Positions 1 through 7,021 of a DNA stretch of 57,452 nt are shown in pieces. The position numbers were made by a program, and so were the translations under genes. The stretch comes from Sulfurimonas sp. (lineage in GTDB: Bacteria > Campylobacterota > Campylobacteria > Campylobacterales > Sulfurimonadaceae). The notes beneath the pieces were generated by a model, which was not told the origin of the DNA, ran no database searches, and was given only the letters and a program-made list of their open reading frames with translations. Each line of letters begins with the position of its first letter. The first letter of the stretch is position 1. The DNA is taken from the NCBI RefSeq assembly GCF_026991475.1, contig NZ_JALXBK010000074.1, forward strand, positions 1 through 57,452, read 5' to 3'.

Positions 1-286
1 TTATCTTAATGCGATTTTTACCTTTGTTCAGTCCCATCTCTTTTAATATTTCACGCAGATGTGTTGCTCGGTCATCTTTACCAGCTTTACCACAACGCTC
101 ATCATCACACAAAAGAAGCAGCGTTTTGTAGTGCATTATAGGGCGGTTTGGGTCATAATCTTTTGGCTTGCAGGTATATCCCTCAACCACTTCACTTCCC
201 ATCTCATTAAGACGTACTTCACCCTTTTTTACAGGGTTGCTGCCATATGTTGCGCTTGCATGTGAATTTGTCAGACTACTTGCCAT
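1..286 (-). CDS. Thioredoxin-like [2Fe-2S] ferredoxin-domain protein, partial (3' end beyond window)
   Basis: This minus-strand frame is open from an ATG at 286 to the window edge (95 codons). It overlaps the end of cbiC by 11 bases, so it is the next gene of that operon. Around residues 45-70 a beta-strand of hydrophobic residues (HYKTLLLLC) leads into C-D-D-E-R-C, then a Gly/Asp stretch and an amphipathic helix (LREILKEMGL). That layout matches the first half of thioredoxin-fold [2Fe-2S] ferredoxins, which often sit in cobalamin clusters and may donate electrons to corrin reduction. The second Cys pair expected of the family would lie outside the window, so the cofactor cannot be confirmed. 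The first ~40 residues are not recognisable. Confidence 0.6.
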   Translation of the reverse strand, partial: MASSLTNSHASATYGSNPVKKGEVRLNEMGSEVVEGYTCKPKDYDPNRPIMHYKTLLLLCDDERCGKAGKDDRATHLREILKEMGLNKGKNRIKI

Positions 287-989
287 TATATTTGCCTTGT
301 CCTGTGTCAAAATCTTTTATAAGCTTATAGGCTGCGTGTAAAGAGGCAACTACCATTGTAGAAGCCCCATATCTGCCTTCCAAGATGATGCCCTCAGCCC
401 CAAAATGCTCTAAAAACTTTTTGCCATACTCTTTAGACTCCACAACATTGACAAAGCCGACAGGAAAAAGAAGTAAAACGACATTGTCAAGGTTGATATT
501 CTCTTTTATAAGGGTGTTAATGGCCGCATAGATAAATGTTGGTGCATTTCCACATGCAAGCACCATCGGTTCATCTTTAAACTTTTGTATTGCTAACTCT
601 ACTGCTGCATAAGAGCGTGTTGTAGAGTTTTTCTCTGCCATTTCAAATACTTCTGGTTCATTAACATAACAGATGACTTCATTTTCATATTTGTTAAGAT
701 AAAACTGACTTAAACCTGAGCGAATCATATTGGTATCAACAATTAACTTTGCCTTGTTTTGAAGTAAGTCTTTTAGCTTAATCATTGCGTTTTTACTAAA
801 GTAAATGTTATTGATTACTTCATTAAAACAGGTTGTCGTGTGAATGAGTCTGTCTATGAGCGCTTGTTCATTTTCATCAAACTCATGATATTTAGGATAT
901 GAGACAATCTCAGACTCTATCATCTCAAAAGATTTTTCACTGATATCTGCACCTATATTACATGGGGGTTCTTCTATTTTAAAATTCAT
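276..989 (-). CDS. cbiC: Precorrin-8X / cobalt-precorrin-8 methylmutase
   Basis: CbiC/CobH moves the C-11 methyl group to C-12, converting (cobalt-)precorrin-8 to (hydrogeno)cobyrinate, in the cytoplasm. The 237-residue protein has a normal length plus a short N-terminal extension. Family blocks are clear: LIDRLIHTTTC with the catalytic His at residue 50, a VDTNMIRSG block near 84-92, TRSYAAVE near 123-130, and GNAPTFIY near 145-152, before a C-terminal GRYGAS block. The presence of CbiK rather than CobNST nearby suggests the early-cobalt (anaerobic) route, hence the cbiC name. It is divergent from bluB, with 49 bases between the two starts. Confidence 0.93.
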   Translation of the reverse strand: MNFKIEEPPCNIGADISEKSFEMIESEIVSYPKYHEFDENEQALIDRLIHTTTCFNEVINNIYFSKNAMIKLKDLLQNKAKLIVDTNMIRSGLSQFYLNKYENEVICYVNEPEVFEMAEKNSTTRSYAAVELAIQKFKDEPMVLACGNAPTFIYAAINTLIKENINLDNVVLLLFPVGFVNVVESKEYGKKFLEHFGAEGIILEGRYGASTMVVASLHAAYKLIKDFDTGQGKYNGK

Positions 990-1027
990 ATTTTCTCTTA
1001 TCTTTTTAGTAAGAGATTATAACACAG

Positions 1028-1033
1028 TATAAT
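1028..1033 (+). promoter_or_regulatory. TATAAT -10 element directly before bluB; mRNA probably leaderless
   Basis: A perfect TATAAT ends only five bases before the bluB ATG at 1039. Initiation at the usual 6-8 bases downstream would place the 5' end at or next to the start codon, and no Shine-Dalgarno sequence is visible. Leaderless transcription is an inference from spacing. Confidence 0.5.
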
Positions 1034-1038
1034 TTCGT

Positions 1039-1680
1039 ATGAACTTTACAACAGATGATGCAGAGAAACTCTTAAAAATTATAAAAGCCAGACGTGATGT
1101 ACGAGGGAATAGATTTATCTCTCAACCCATAGAAGATGAAAAACTTCAAATGATACTTGAAGCAGGTATATCTGCTCCTTCTGTAGGCTACTCACAACCT
1201 TGGAAGTTTATAGTTATTACAGATGCAAACACCAAAAATGAACTTGCACAAAATTTTGAACAAGAAAATGACAAAGCAAAAGAGATATTTCAAACAAAAG
1301 AACTCTACAAAAATCTCAAACTAGAGGGTATAAAAGAGGCACCCATAAACATCGCTGTACTTTATGAGCCAAAAGATGACGAGGTTCTTGGTATGACAAG
1401 CATGAAAAAGATGGGCGAGTACAGCGTGGTGTGTGCGGTGCAAAATATGTGGCTTATGGCAAGAGCATTAAATATCGGCATAGGCTGGGTAAGCATACTT
1501 GATGAGAAAAAAGTACTTAAGAGCTTACATGCAAAGAGAGATACACAACTTATCGCGTATCTCTGCGTGGGTTATGTAGATAAATTCTATGAAGAGAGTG
1601 AGCTTAAAACTCTTGGATGGGAGAGAGAAAAATTCTTAGAGGAGTGTGTTGTTTATCAAGATTCAAGTACAAAGGGATAA
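1039..1680 (+). CDS. bluB: 5,6-dimethylbenzimidazole synthase BluB (nitroreductase fold)
   Basis: BluB uses O2 to fragment reduced FMN into 5,6-dimethylbenzimidazole, the lower ligand of B12. At 213 residues it has the family length. The signature RRDVRGNRF near residues 18-26 and APSVGYSQPW near 46-55 separate BluB from ordinary nitroreductases. The YSVVCAVQNMWLMARALNIG block near 128-147 is the flavin/dimer helix. The gene runs divergently from cbiC and its last 25 bases overlap the end of convergent cbiA. The lower-ligand activating enzyme (cobT) lies at 13.8 kb. Because the reaction needs O2, the host should meet oxygen at least part of the time. Confidence 0.92.
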   Translation: MNFTTDDAEKLLKIIKARRDVRGNRFISQPIEDEKLQMILEAGISAPSVGYSQPWKFIVITDANTKNELAQNFEQENDKAKEIFQTKELYKNLKLEGIKEAPINIAVLYEPKDDEVLGMTSMKKMGEYSVVCAVQNMWLMARALNIGIGWVSILDEKKVLKSLHAKRDTQLIAYLCVGYVDKFYEESELKTLGWEREKFLEECVVYQDSSTKG

Positions 1681-2921
1681 ACACGCCACATCGTATGTAA
1701 ATAGGTAGCAAAGATACCATTTTGTTTATACCCTCCCTCTTTGGCACTCTTTTTTGAAACTTTATAGAGCTTTATATCTGTTTTTGGTGCATCAACTATT
1801 TTTGAGTAATGAAAAGCGTGTCCTTTTATAAGCGTACCATCCAACTCACACTTGTAGTAACCAAGTCGCTCACGTTTGTTTGTTAGCTCAAATGTTATAG
1901 GTAAAATTCCACTCATCTCTTTTTCATCACATTTTTTTCCAAGGTAGATAAGCCCTGCGCATTCTGCATAGACTTTTTTTGTTTTAGCATGTTTTATAAG
2001 AGAGTCTCGAAATTTTTTGGAATTTGCAATTCTTGTATACGATTCTACTGTCTCTACATAGCCACCAGGGAGTATAACAAGCTCTGATTCATCAGGTACT
2101 ATTTCATCTTTTGTAGCGTCAATAGTGACTACATTTTTATAAATCTCTTTGAGATACTCTAAATTATCATGATAGACAAAAGAGAAGTTTTTATCTTTTA
2201 CGACTACACACAGCGCATCTTTTTGTACTCTTTTTTCAAAAGGATACTCACTCACACTCACATCGTCAATGCCCATAACGTCCTCTAACATCTCAAGCTC
2301 AATATGCTCTAAAACATCTTGACTTACAGCGTCCATAGCATCCCCATCAAGTTCTTTTAAATTGAGTCCCAAATGTGTACTACTTAGACTCTTTAAACCC
2401 TTTTGTATCCATCCACAAACACATATACCCGCCACCTCTTGCTCTAAATGTTTTTTTACCAACTCATAGTGCATTTTTGAAGAGACCCTGTTGAGTATCA
2501 CAGCTTTGATGGTATTGTCATCTCTAAACTCTTTCATCCCCTTAAGCACTGCTGCAACAGTGATATAACTGCCACCTGCATCGAGAATGAGTAGCGACGG
2601 TAGTTTGAGTGTGCGTGCGACATCATAAGCACTTGCACCCTTGTCCATCCCATCGTAATAGCCCATGACGCCTTCAACTATTGCAACCTCTTTGTCCATA
2701 TATCTATGAAATATCCATTGCAACTGCTCTTCATTCATCATATATCCATCAAGATTGACAGAGGGTGTTTGTGCAATTTTCTCATGAAACTGCGGGTCTA
2801 TAAAATCGGGTCCACACTTAAAAGGGCGTACTTTAGTTTTATAATGGTGTAAAAGTGCCATACTTAGTAGGGTTTTTCCTTGATTTGATGCAATTGCAGA
2901 GACAACTAATGCTTTTTTCAA
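1656..2921 (-). CDS. cbiA: Cobyrinate a,c-diamide synthase
   Basis: CbiA/CobB amidates the a and c side chains of cobyrinate using ATP and glutamine. The 421-residue protein starts with a P-loop-like ASNQGKT (residues 11-17) of the MinD/dethiobiotin-synthetase fold and a VRPFKCGPDFIDP block. It ends with a class I glutamine amidotransferase domain: nucleophile Cys at 321 (YAECAGLIYL), a GYYKCEL block, and the partner His in ATYLHTMW near the end. The start is a TTG at 2921. It shares the short upstream region with divergent cbiK and overlaps bluB tail to tail. Confidence 0.93.
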   Translation of the reverse strand: MKKALVVSAIASNQGKTLLSMALLHHYKTKVRPFKCGPDFIDPQFHEKIAQTPSVNLDGYMMNEEQLQWIFHRYMDKEVAIVEGVMGYYDGMDKGASAYDVARTLKLPSLLILDAGGSYITVAAVLKGMKEFRDDNTIKAVILNRVSSKMHYELVKKHLEQEVAGICVCGWIQKGLKSLSSTHLGLNLKELDGDAMDAVSQDVLEHIELEMLEDVMGIDDVSVSEYPFEKRVQKDALCVVVKDKNFSFVYHDNLEYLKEIYKNVVTIDATKDEIVPDESELVILPGGYVETVESYTRIANSKKFRDSLIKHAKTKKVYAECAGLIYLGKKCDEKEMSGILPITFELTNKRERLGYYKCELDGTLIKGHAFHYSKIVDAPKTDIKLYKVSKKSAKEGGYKQNGIFATYLHTMWRVYPFVLES

Positions 2922-2963
2922 CTTCTTATCCTATAATTTGTAAAAAATTAGATTGGTATTACT

Positions 2964-3800
2964 ATGAAACGATATAGACATTATAACAAAGAGACGGCTA
3001 TTATTCTCTCTTGTTTTGGTTCAGTTATAGAACAAGAAAAGTATTTAGCATTTGAGCAGTTTGTTCAAGAGAGTTTTCCACAAATTCCAGTTTTTACTGC
3101 GTTTAGCTCGAAGATGGTCATTAAAGAGCTTGCAAAAAAGGGTGAGGTCTATAAAAATCTCCCTCAAGTTATGGCAGATGTCGATATGGAGGGCTACAAA
3201 CGCTACATTGTAGTAAGTGTCAATATTTTTCCGACAGATGAACATGAGGTACTTATTCGCATGGTTAAAGGCTTTCGTGAGTTCTCTTTGGCAAACATCA
3301 GATACACGGCTCCTCTGCTTTATAAAACAAAAGAGACATCAAACTATCTCAATTTTTTAGATGCAAAGATACGCCAAGAGAATGATGACATTATTAATCT
3401 CTACATTATTCATGGTGTACCTGTTTTAAATCTAGGCGGACTTGAAGCGGTAAACTACACTGCAAACTTTTTAAAGATGATAAACGAGAAAAACCTTGCT
3501 TGCTCTCTTGAGGGAGAGTTTCCATTTTTTGCCATCAAAGATGCGATTAAAAGAGATATACTCAAACTCACAAGTGGAGATAAAACGAAAAAGGTTCAAA
3601 TTGTCCCTATGTTACTTGTAAGCGGTAATCATTATGACAAAGATATGAAAGAGATTTGTGAGGAAGTTGGCGAGTATTGTGATGCATCTATTGTCAAATC
3701 ATTTACACAAGATAAGAAATTTAATCTTATAGAACAAGAGGAAGTAAGAGAGATTTTTAGAGCAAATATTGAAGTAGAGATAAAAAAACTGGGACTTTAA
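2964..3800 (+). CDS. cbiK: Sirohydrochlorin cobaltochelatase, CbiK type
   Basis: CbiK inserts Co2+ into sirohydrochlorin at the entry of the anaerobic B12 route. The 278-residue size fits CbiK (about 260-300) rather than short CbiX. The N-terminal half opens with LSCFGSVIEQ and a FPQIPVFTAFSS block, as in CbiK. The two likely metal-binding His residues are H150 (YIIHGVPV) and H223 (PMLLVSGNHYDKDM), matching His145 and His207 of the Salmonella enzyme by context. No signal peptide is seen, so it is cytoplasmic. It ends in a hairpin that includes its stop codon. Confidence 0.85.
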   Translation: MKRYRHYNKETAIILSCFGSVIEQEKYLAFEQFVQESFPQIPVFTAFSSKMVIKELAKKGEVYKNLPQVMADVDMEGYKRYIVVSVNIFPTDEHEVLIRMVKGFREFSLANIRYTAPLLYKTKETSNYLNFLDAKIRQENDDIINLYIIHGVPVLNLGGLEAVNYTANFLKMINEKNLACSLEGEFPFFAIKDAIKRDILKLTSGDKTKKVQIVPMLLVSGNHYDKDMKEICEEVGEYCDASIVKSFTQDKKFNLIEQEEVREIFRANIEVEIKKLGL

Positions 3801-3816
3801 AAGTCCCTAGTTTTAT
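3791..3816 (+). terminator. Hairpin terminator of cbiK
   Basis: GGGACTT (3791-3797) and AAGTCCC (3801-3807) form a perfect 7-bp stem whose 3-base loop is the cbiK stop codon TAA. It is followed by TAGTTTTATT. It lies between convergent cbiK and cbiM and could serve as the cbiK terminator. Confidence 0.65.
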
Positions 3817-3829
3817 TAAAGAATTTTCT

Positions 3830-4507
3830 TTATGCAGCGCAGAGTTTCTTGTCAAACAAGAACATACACTCATTTGTTTTACTGTAGGCTTTCACAGCTG
3901 CTAAAACTGCTACATCTACAATTGGTTCTAAGATAATTACAGACATATATGCTGCACCAAAAGTAAGTACATTGTGAATATTTTCAGCACCAAAACCTTG
4001 TCCATAAAGTGCCCAAAACGCAACCCATGCAACAATAGCGCCTTCCCAAACAACAGAGAGTTTTAAAAGCTGTGTATATGTTATATCTTTATACGCAACA
4101 CCTTGAGGTATAACTTTTTTTGCTGCCATATTAAGCGCAAACATACTTGCAAGAAGTGTTGTTACATTGATGCCATATTGTGGTAAATCACTATGCTCAA
4201 AAAATAGTCCCTGTACTAACAATCCAAGAGCTAAACCAATAGACGCAGGAGCAATACCAAATACTAAAAATATAGTTGTACCTAAAATAAGATGCACTTC
4301 GCTCACACCTATTGCATAGTGAGGTAAGACCTCAAAACAGAAAAAGACTATCATCGCTGCGATAACACTTTTAAGTATCAATGATATTACACCATTCTCT
4401 TTCATATTATCATAAGCTACTTTTGCAGTAGCACCAAGGACTACAGCTGCAGTTCCATAACTTAGTATCATTTTTGCACCACTAACCACACCTGGTTCAA
4501 TATGCAT
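3830..4507 (-). CDS. cbiM: CbiM-like energy-coupling-factor cobalt transporter subunit
   Basis: This is the substrate-binding integral membrane component of a cobalt ECF-type transporter. It begins Met-His-Ile; the His at position 2 is the conserved metal ligand of CbiM/NikM. The following residues (EPGVVSGAKM) differ from the usual M-E-G-F-L-P. Six to seven hydrophobic segments fill the 225 residues. No cbiN, cbiQ or cbiO is next to it, so the remaining subunits must lie elsewhere or the protein may act alone. A cobalamin riboswitch lies directly upstream, which supports cobalt over nickel as the substrate. Confidence 0.82.
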   Translation of the reverse strand: MHIEPGVVSGAKMILSYGTAAVVLGATAKVAYDNMKENGVISLILKSVIAAMIVFFCFEVLPHYAIGVSEVHLILGTTIFLVFGIAPASIGLALGLLVQGLFFEHSDLPQYGINVTTLLASMFALNMAAKKVIPQGVAYKDITYTQLLKLSVVWEGAIVAWVAFWALYGQGFGAENIHNVLTFGAAYMSVIILEPIVDVAVLAAVKAYSKTNECMFLFDKKLCAA

Positions 4508-4525
4508 ATATTTCCTTTTGTAAGT

Positions 4526-4544
4526 GAGTAATAACCCGTTACTC
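4526..4544 (-). promoter_or_regulatory. Possible expression-platform hairpin of the cobalamin riboswitch
   Basis: GAGTAA and TTACTC form a 6-bp stem with a 7-base loop. It lies between the aptamer and the AAGGAAA ribosome-binding site of cbiM. It is not followed by a U-run, so it would fit control of translation or a loop-loop contact better than termination. The function is inferred from position. Confidence 0.45.
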
Positions 4545-4558
4545 TACTTAAATTTTTT

Positions 4559-4648
4559 ACTTTAAAAGATCTGGCTTACCATACTTCATAAAAAGATGGC
4601 TCACAGTTCCGGGAGAGCTCAGGATTTTCACCATGATTCTATTAAAGT
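4559..4648 (-). ncRNA. Cobalamin (B12) riboswitch aptamer upstream of cbiM
   Basis: Read on the minus strand, this leader carries the cobalamin-riboswitch core GGTGAAAATCC (4622-4632), followed by CCCGGAACTGTGA and then AAGCCAG, the start of the B12 box (near 4570-4577). The ends, ACTTTAA and TTAAAGT (4642-4648 and 4559-4565), are perfectly complementary and would form the closing P1 stem. A minus-strand TATAAT at 4658-4663 would start transcription just before it. The expected effect is repression of cobalt uptake when adenosyl- or methylcobalamin is plentiful. The 3' part of the B12 box is weaker than consensus. Confidence 0.85.
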
Positions 4649-4680
4649 TCTAAGCTAATTATAACATAAACTTTTACTGC

Positions 4681-4686
4681 TATAAT
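4681..4686 (+). promoter_or_regulatory. TATAAT -10 element of the Cys-rich protein/kinase/phosphatase/cobD operon
   Basis: A perfect TATAAT lies 28 bases before the TTG start chosen at 4715. It is arranged back to back with the minus-strand TATAAT (4658-4663) that drives the riboswitch leader. Confidence 0.55.
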
Positions 4687-4714
4687 TTTGAAAAACAGCA
4701 AAAAGGAAAAGCAG

Positions 4715-5140
4715 TTGGGATACACTCAATGGGTACAAAATCATGCCGAAAAACATAAAAAAATAGTAGAGAAACTCCTTGCACAAAATTATACAAAAGA
4801 GCAGATTATTGACTATTTTGATTTTGAAAATATGAAAGTTAAAGAAGAAGATTTTTGCCCACTTTACGCAAAAGATAAAAAGTGTCACGACATGGAAAAG
4901 CTAAACTGCTACCTATGCTCATGTCCCAACTTCCGTTTTAACGATGAAGGTATTAAAAAAATAGATGAGCGTACACAATTTAGCTACTGTAATATCGATT
5001 CAAAAGATGGTAGAGAGGGTGTATATGGAGACAAAATCCACCAAGACTGTTCCAGATGCAGCGTACCCCATCATGTAGAATATGTCAAAAAACATTTTGA
5101 CCTTAAGTGGAGCAATATCATGCATGACTGCGCGCTCTAA
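4715..5140 (+). CDS. Cysteine-rich small-domain protein (PF04071-like) of the cobalamin cluster
   Basis: The protein has ten Cys residues, most in CPLYAKDKKCHDM, NCYLCSCPNF, SYC, and DCSRCSVPHH. This pattern resembles the Cys-rich small domain PF04071, a probable metal-binding domain found mainly next to cobalamin genes. I place the start at TTG 4715: AAGGAA lies seven bases before it, and the -10 at 4681-4686 would start the mRNA after the earlier in-frame TTG at 4688. The next gene's ATG follows its stop codon directly, so the two should be translationally coupled. A metal-binding or Fe-S role linked to the kinase/decarboxylase branch is inferred from position. Confidence 0.72.
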   Translation: MGYTQWVQNHAEKHKKIVEKLLAQNYTKEQIIDYFDFENMKVKEEDFCPLYAKDKKCHDMEKLNCYLCSCPNFRFNDEGIKKIDERTQFSYCNIDSKDGREGVYGDKIHQDCSRCSVPHHVEYVKKHFDLKWSNIMHDCAL

Positions 5141-5935
5141 ATGGGTGTAAAAAGTCTGCTCTCACTTCAAGAAGCACAAGCACTTTTTCCAAATTTCTCT
5201 ATAACAAACATAGAGGAGACAACACATGGTGTTATAGATACAACCTATATTACAGAGAAATATATTATTAAAAAGTATGAAAGGAGTATTGAAAAACGAG
5301 TAGAAGAAGATGCCAAACGTTTAGAACTCTTTTTTCATCATCAGCTTAATGTTCCCCGACTTCTTGCAAAGCGTAAAGATTGGTACCTCTATGAGCGTCT
5401 TGCAGGACAACCTCCAAGAAACATAAGTTACTACCATATTCAAGCCCTTGCCCGTTTTATGGCAAAACTCCACACCCTGAGTCAAACGCAGAAGAAACCC
5501 CCTAAATTTTTAGCACAGTATGACATTGAGACCTATTTACATTTTTTAAAAAAAGATTTTTTTCTCTACTACAAGATGCTTGCGCCACTTAAAACTCTTA
5601 CACTCCCTTGTGAGGGCTTTATTCATGGAGATATTTTCAAAGACAATACACTCTTTAATAAAGAGAAAATAGCGGTCTTTGACTTTATTGATGGCGGTTG
5701 TGGCGCTTTTTCATTTGATGTAGCCGTTTCATTAATGGCTTTTAACTCTTACAATAAAGCATCTTTTACAAAACTTTTTTTACAAACATATAACCAACAT
5801 ACTCTTAAAAAAATTAAAAAACAAGAGTTACAAAAAGCACTCCATATAGCAACAAAATTCTATATGCTTCTACGCATTACAAACGAGAAAAAAACACGAA
5901 ATGCACAAATGCTTTTAAAGCCATATATTAAATAA
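5141..5935 (+). CDS. APH/ThrB2-fold kinase, candidate L-threonine kinase for cobalamin
   Basis: The 264-residue protein has the aminoglycoside-phosphotransferase/homoserine-kinase II fold. It shows a nucleotide-binding Lys pair (K44-K45), the catalytic loop H162-G-D164 with N169, and the metal-binding D181 in AVFDFIDGG. CobD needs L-threonine-O-3-phosphate, and no GHMP-type PduX kinase is seen. A kinase between the Cys-rich protein and cobD is therefore a reasonable candidate for that step. This is inference: the fold alone would also fit homoserine, choline or sugar kinases. The ATG directly follows the previous stop codon. Confidence 0.6.
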   Translation: MGVKSLLSLQEAQALFPNFSITNIEETTHGVIDTTYITEKYIIKKYERSIEKRVEEDAKRLELFFHHQLNVPRLLAKRKDWYLYERLAGQPPRNISYYHIQALARFMAKLHTLSQTQKKPPKFLAQYDIETYLHFLKKDFFLYYKMLAPLKTLTLPCEGFIHGDIFKDNTLFNKEKIAVFDFIDGGCGAFSFDVAVSLMAFNSYNKASFTKLFLQTYNQHTLKKIKKQELQKALHIATKFYMLLRITNEKKTRNAQMLLKPYIK

Positions 5936-5969
5936 TGGTATAATCACTCTATAAAAGTAGGAGTAGATT

Positions 5970-6812
5970 ATGCAAAAAATATCAAGACGCGGATTTTTAA
6001 AAGGGGCGGTTGCAGCAGCAACACTGCCACTTGCGCTAAACGCAGCCAACAAGCAAAACGATACACTCAAGTTCATACATGTGACGGATTCACATATGGA
6101 TTTAAGCAACCCTGATTCTGTAGAAGCAGTGGAGATTATGCGAGATTACATCAACACTAATCATAAAGATTTAGACTTTGTACTCTTTGGCGGTGACAAC
6201 TTTAACAACAATGTCGCAGGCGATAAAGACGCAGTCAAATTCAAGACAATTGCAGATGGTCTTCATTGTCCCTACTTTAGCGTACGCGGCAACAAAGAAT
6301 CCTCTCCAAAAGGTGATGATGAGATAAACCTTGCAGAGTTTCAAAAGATGTTCTGCTCAAACGTAGCACTCAAACTTCATGGCAAAGATTGGCTCTTAGA
6401 AGCAAAAGGGTACAACATTTTAGGGCTTGACAGTTGTATCGAGCATCAAAACAACGGTCGCTACACAGAGAAAACACTTGCCTTTGCAGAAGATGTGCTT
6501 AAATCAAACAAACCGACACTTATTCTCAACCATCACCCATACACAAACTACTGGGGTGGTACAGAAGAGAAAGATATTCACAAGTATGTACTCAACAACA
6601 CCAAAGAGGCACAAAAACGTCTTTTCAAATATGACAATCTGTTGCTCACGCTCTCAGGACATAAGCACATTGATTCTGTTTCAGAGATTCAAGGCACAAA
6701 GGTCATTGTGACACGCGGTTTTATACGTCCAAAAGATCTAGATATGTATCCAATGCGTTATGTAGAAATCTCAAAGAATAACATTACAGAGAAACTTATA
6801 TATACAGCATGA
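5970..6812 (+). CDS. Tat-exported calcineurin-like metallophosphoesterase
   Basis: The N terminus has a twin-arginine signal (S-R-R-G-F-L-K, residues 5-11) followed by an Ala-rich stretch, so a folded metalloenzyme is exported to the periplasm. All metallophosphatase motifs are present: D40-x-H42, GGD76N, GN108, H188/H189 and GH231-x-H233. AGGAG lies eight bases before the ATG. The gene overlaps the next by ATGA (6809-6812), which puts it in the cobD operon. Its substrate is unknown. It might dephosphorylate a nucleotide, corrinoid or ribazole phosphate outside the cytoplasm, but nothing in the sequence shows this. Confidence 0.8.
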   Translation: MQKISRRGFLKGAVAAATLPLALNAANKQNDTLKFIHVTDSHMDLSNPDSVEAVEIMRDYINTNHKDLDFVLFGGDNFNNNVAGDKDAVKFKTIADGLHCPYFSVRGNKESSPKGDDEINLAEFQKMFCSNVALKLHGKDWLLEAKGYNILGLDSCIEHQNNGRYTEKTLAFAEDVLKSNKPTLILNHHPYTNYWGGTEEKDIHKYVLNNTKEAQKRLFKYDNLLLTLSGHKHIDSVSEIQGTKVIVTRGFIRPKDLDMYPMRYVEISKNNITEKLIYTA

Positions 6813-7021
6813 AAATAACAATCAACGACTACAATATGCAAAACCTCGAAGCCTTTAGTGAGCTGAAAAAAACTGACATCAGCACACTCATCAATGATGC
6901 GCTTGAGGAGTATTTTGCAAATGAACAGAAAAAACTGCTTGAGAAGAATCTCGCAGATGAAAATGCCATGACAAATCTCGACTTCAACGAATTTTGGGAT
7001 GATGTGGAGATAGACGAATGA
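6809..7021 (+). CDS. Small ribbon-helix-helix-like (antitoxin-like) protein
   Basis: The 70-residue protein begins with a short beta strand (MKITINDYN) and two helices (…LEAFSEL and DISTLINDALEEYF), as in CopG/RHH antitoxins. It has an acidic tail ending in FNEFWDDVEID, a typical toxin-neutralising tail. It overlaps the phosphatase by four bases and cobD by four (ATGA at both ends), so it is co-translated with B12 genes. No toxin gene sits next to it. It is either an orphan antitoxin or a small regulator adopted by the operon; the fold is judged by eye. Confidence 0.6.
   Translation: MKITINDYNMQNLEAFSELKKTDISTLINDALEEYFANEQKKLLEKNLADENAMTNLDFNEFWDDVEIDE

Noticed and set aside
59-265. Plus-strand ORF of 68 codons at the left edge
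   Set aside because: It lies opposite the open minus-strand frame that encodes a ferredoxin-like protein, has no ribosome-binding site, and its product is not protein-like.
3830-4507. Reading the ECF component as a nickel transporter (NikM)
   Set aside because: The cobalamin riboswitch upstream and the surrounding B12 genes favour cobalt, although the first residues differ from both standard types.
5141-5935. Homoserine kinase (ThrB2) call
   Set aside because: The fold fits, but no threonine or methionine genes are near. Context in the cobalamin operon makes a threonine kinase more likely.
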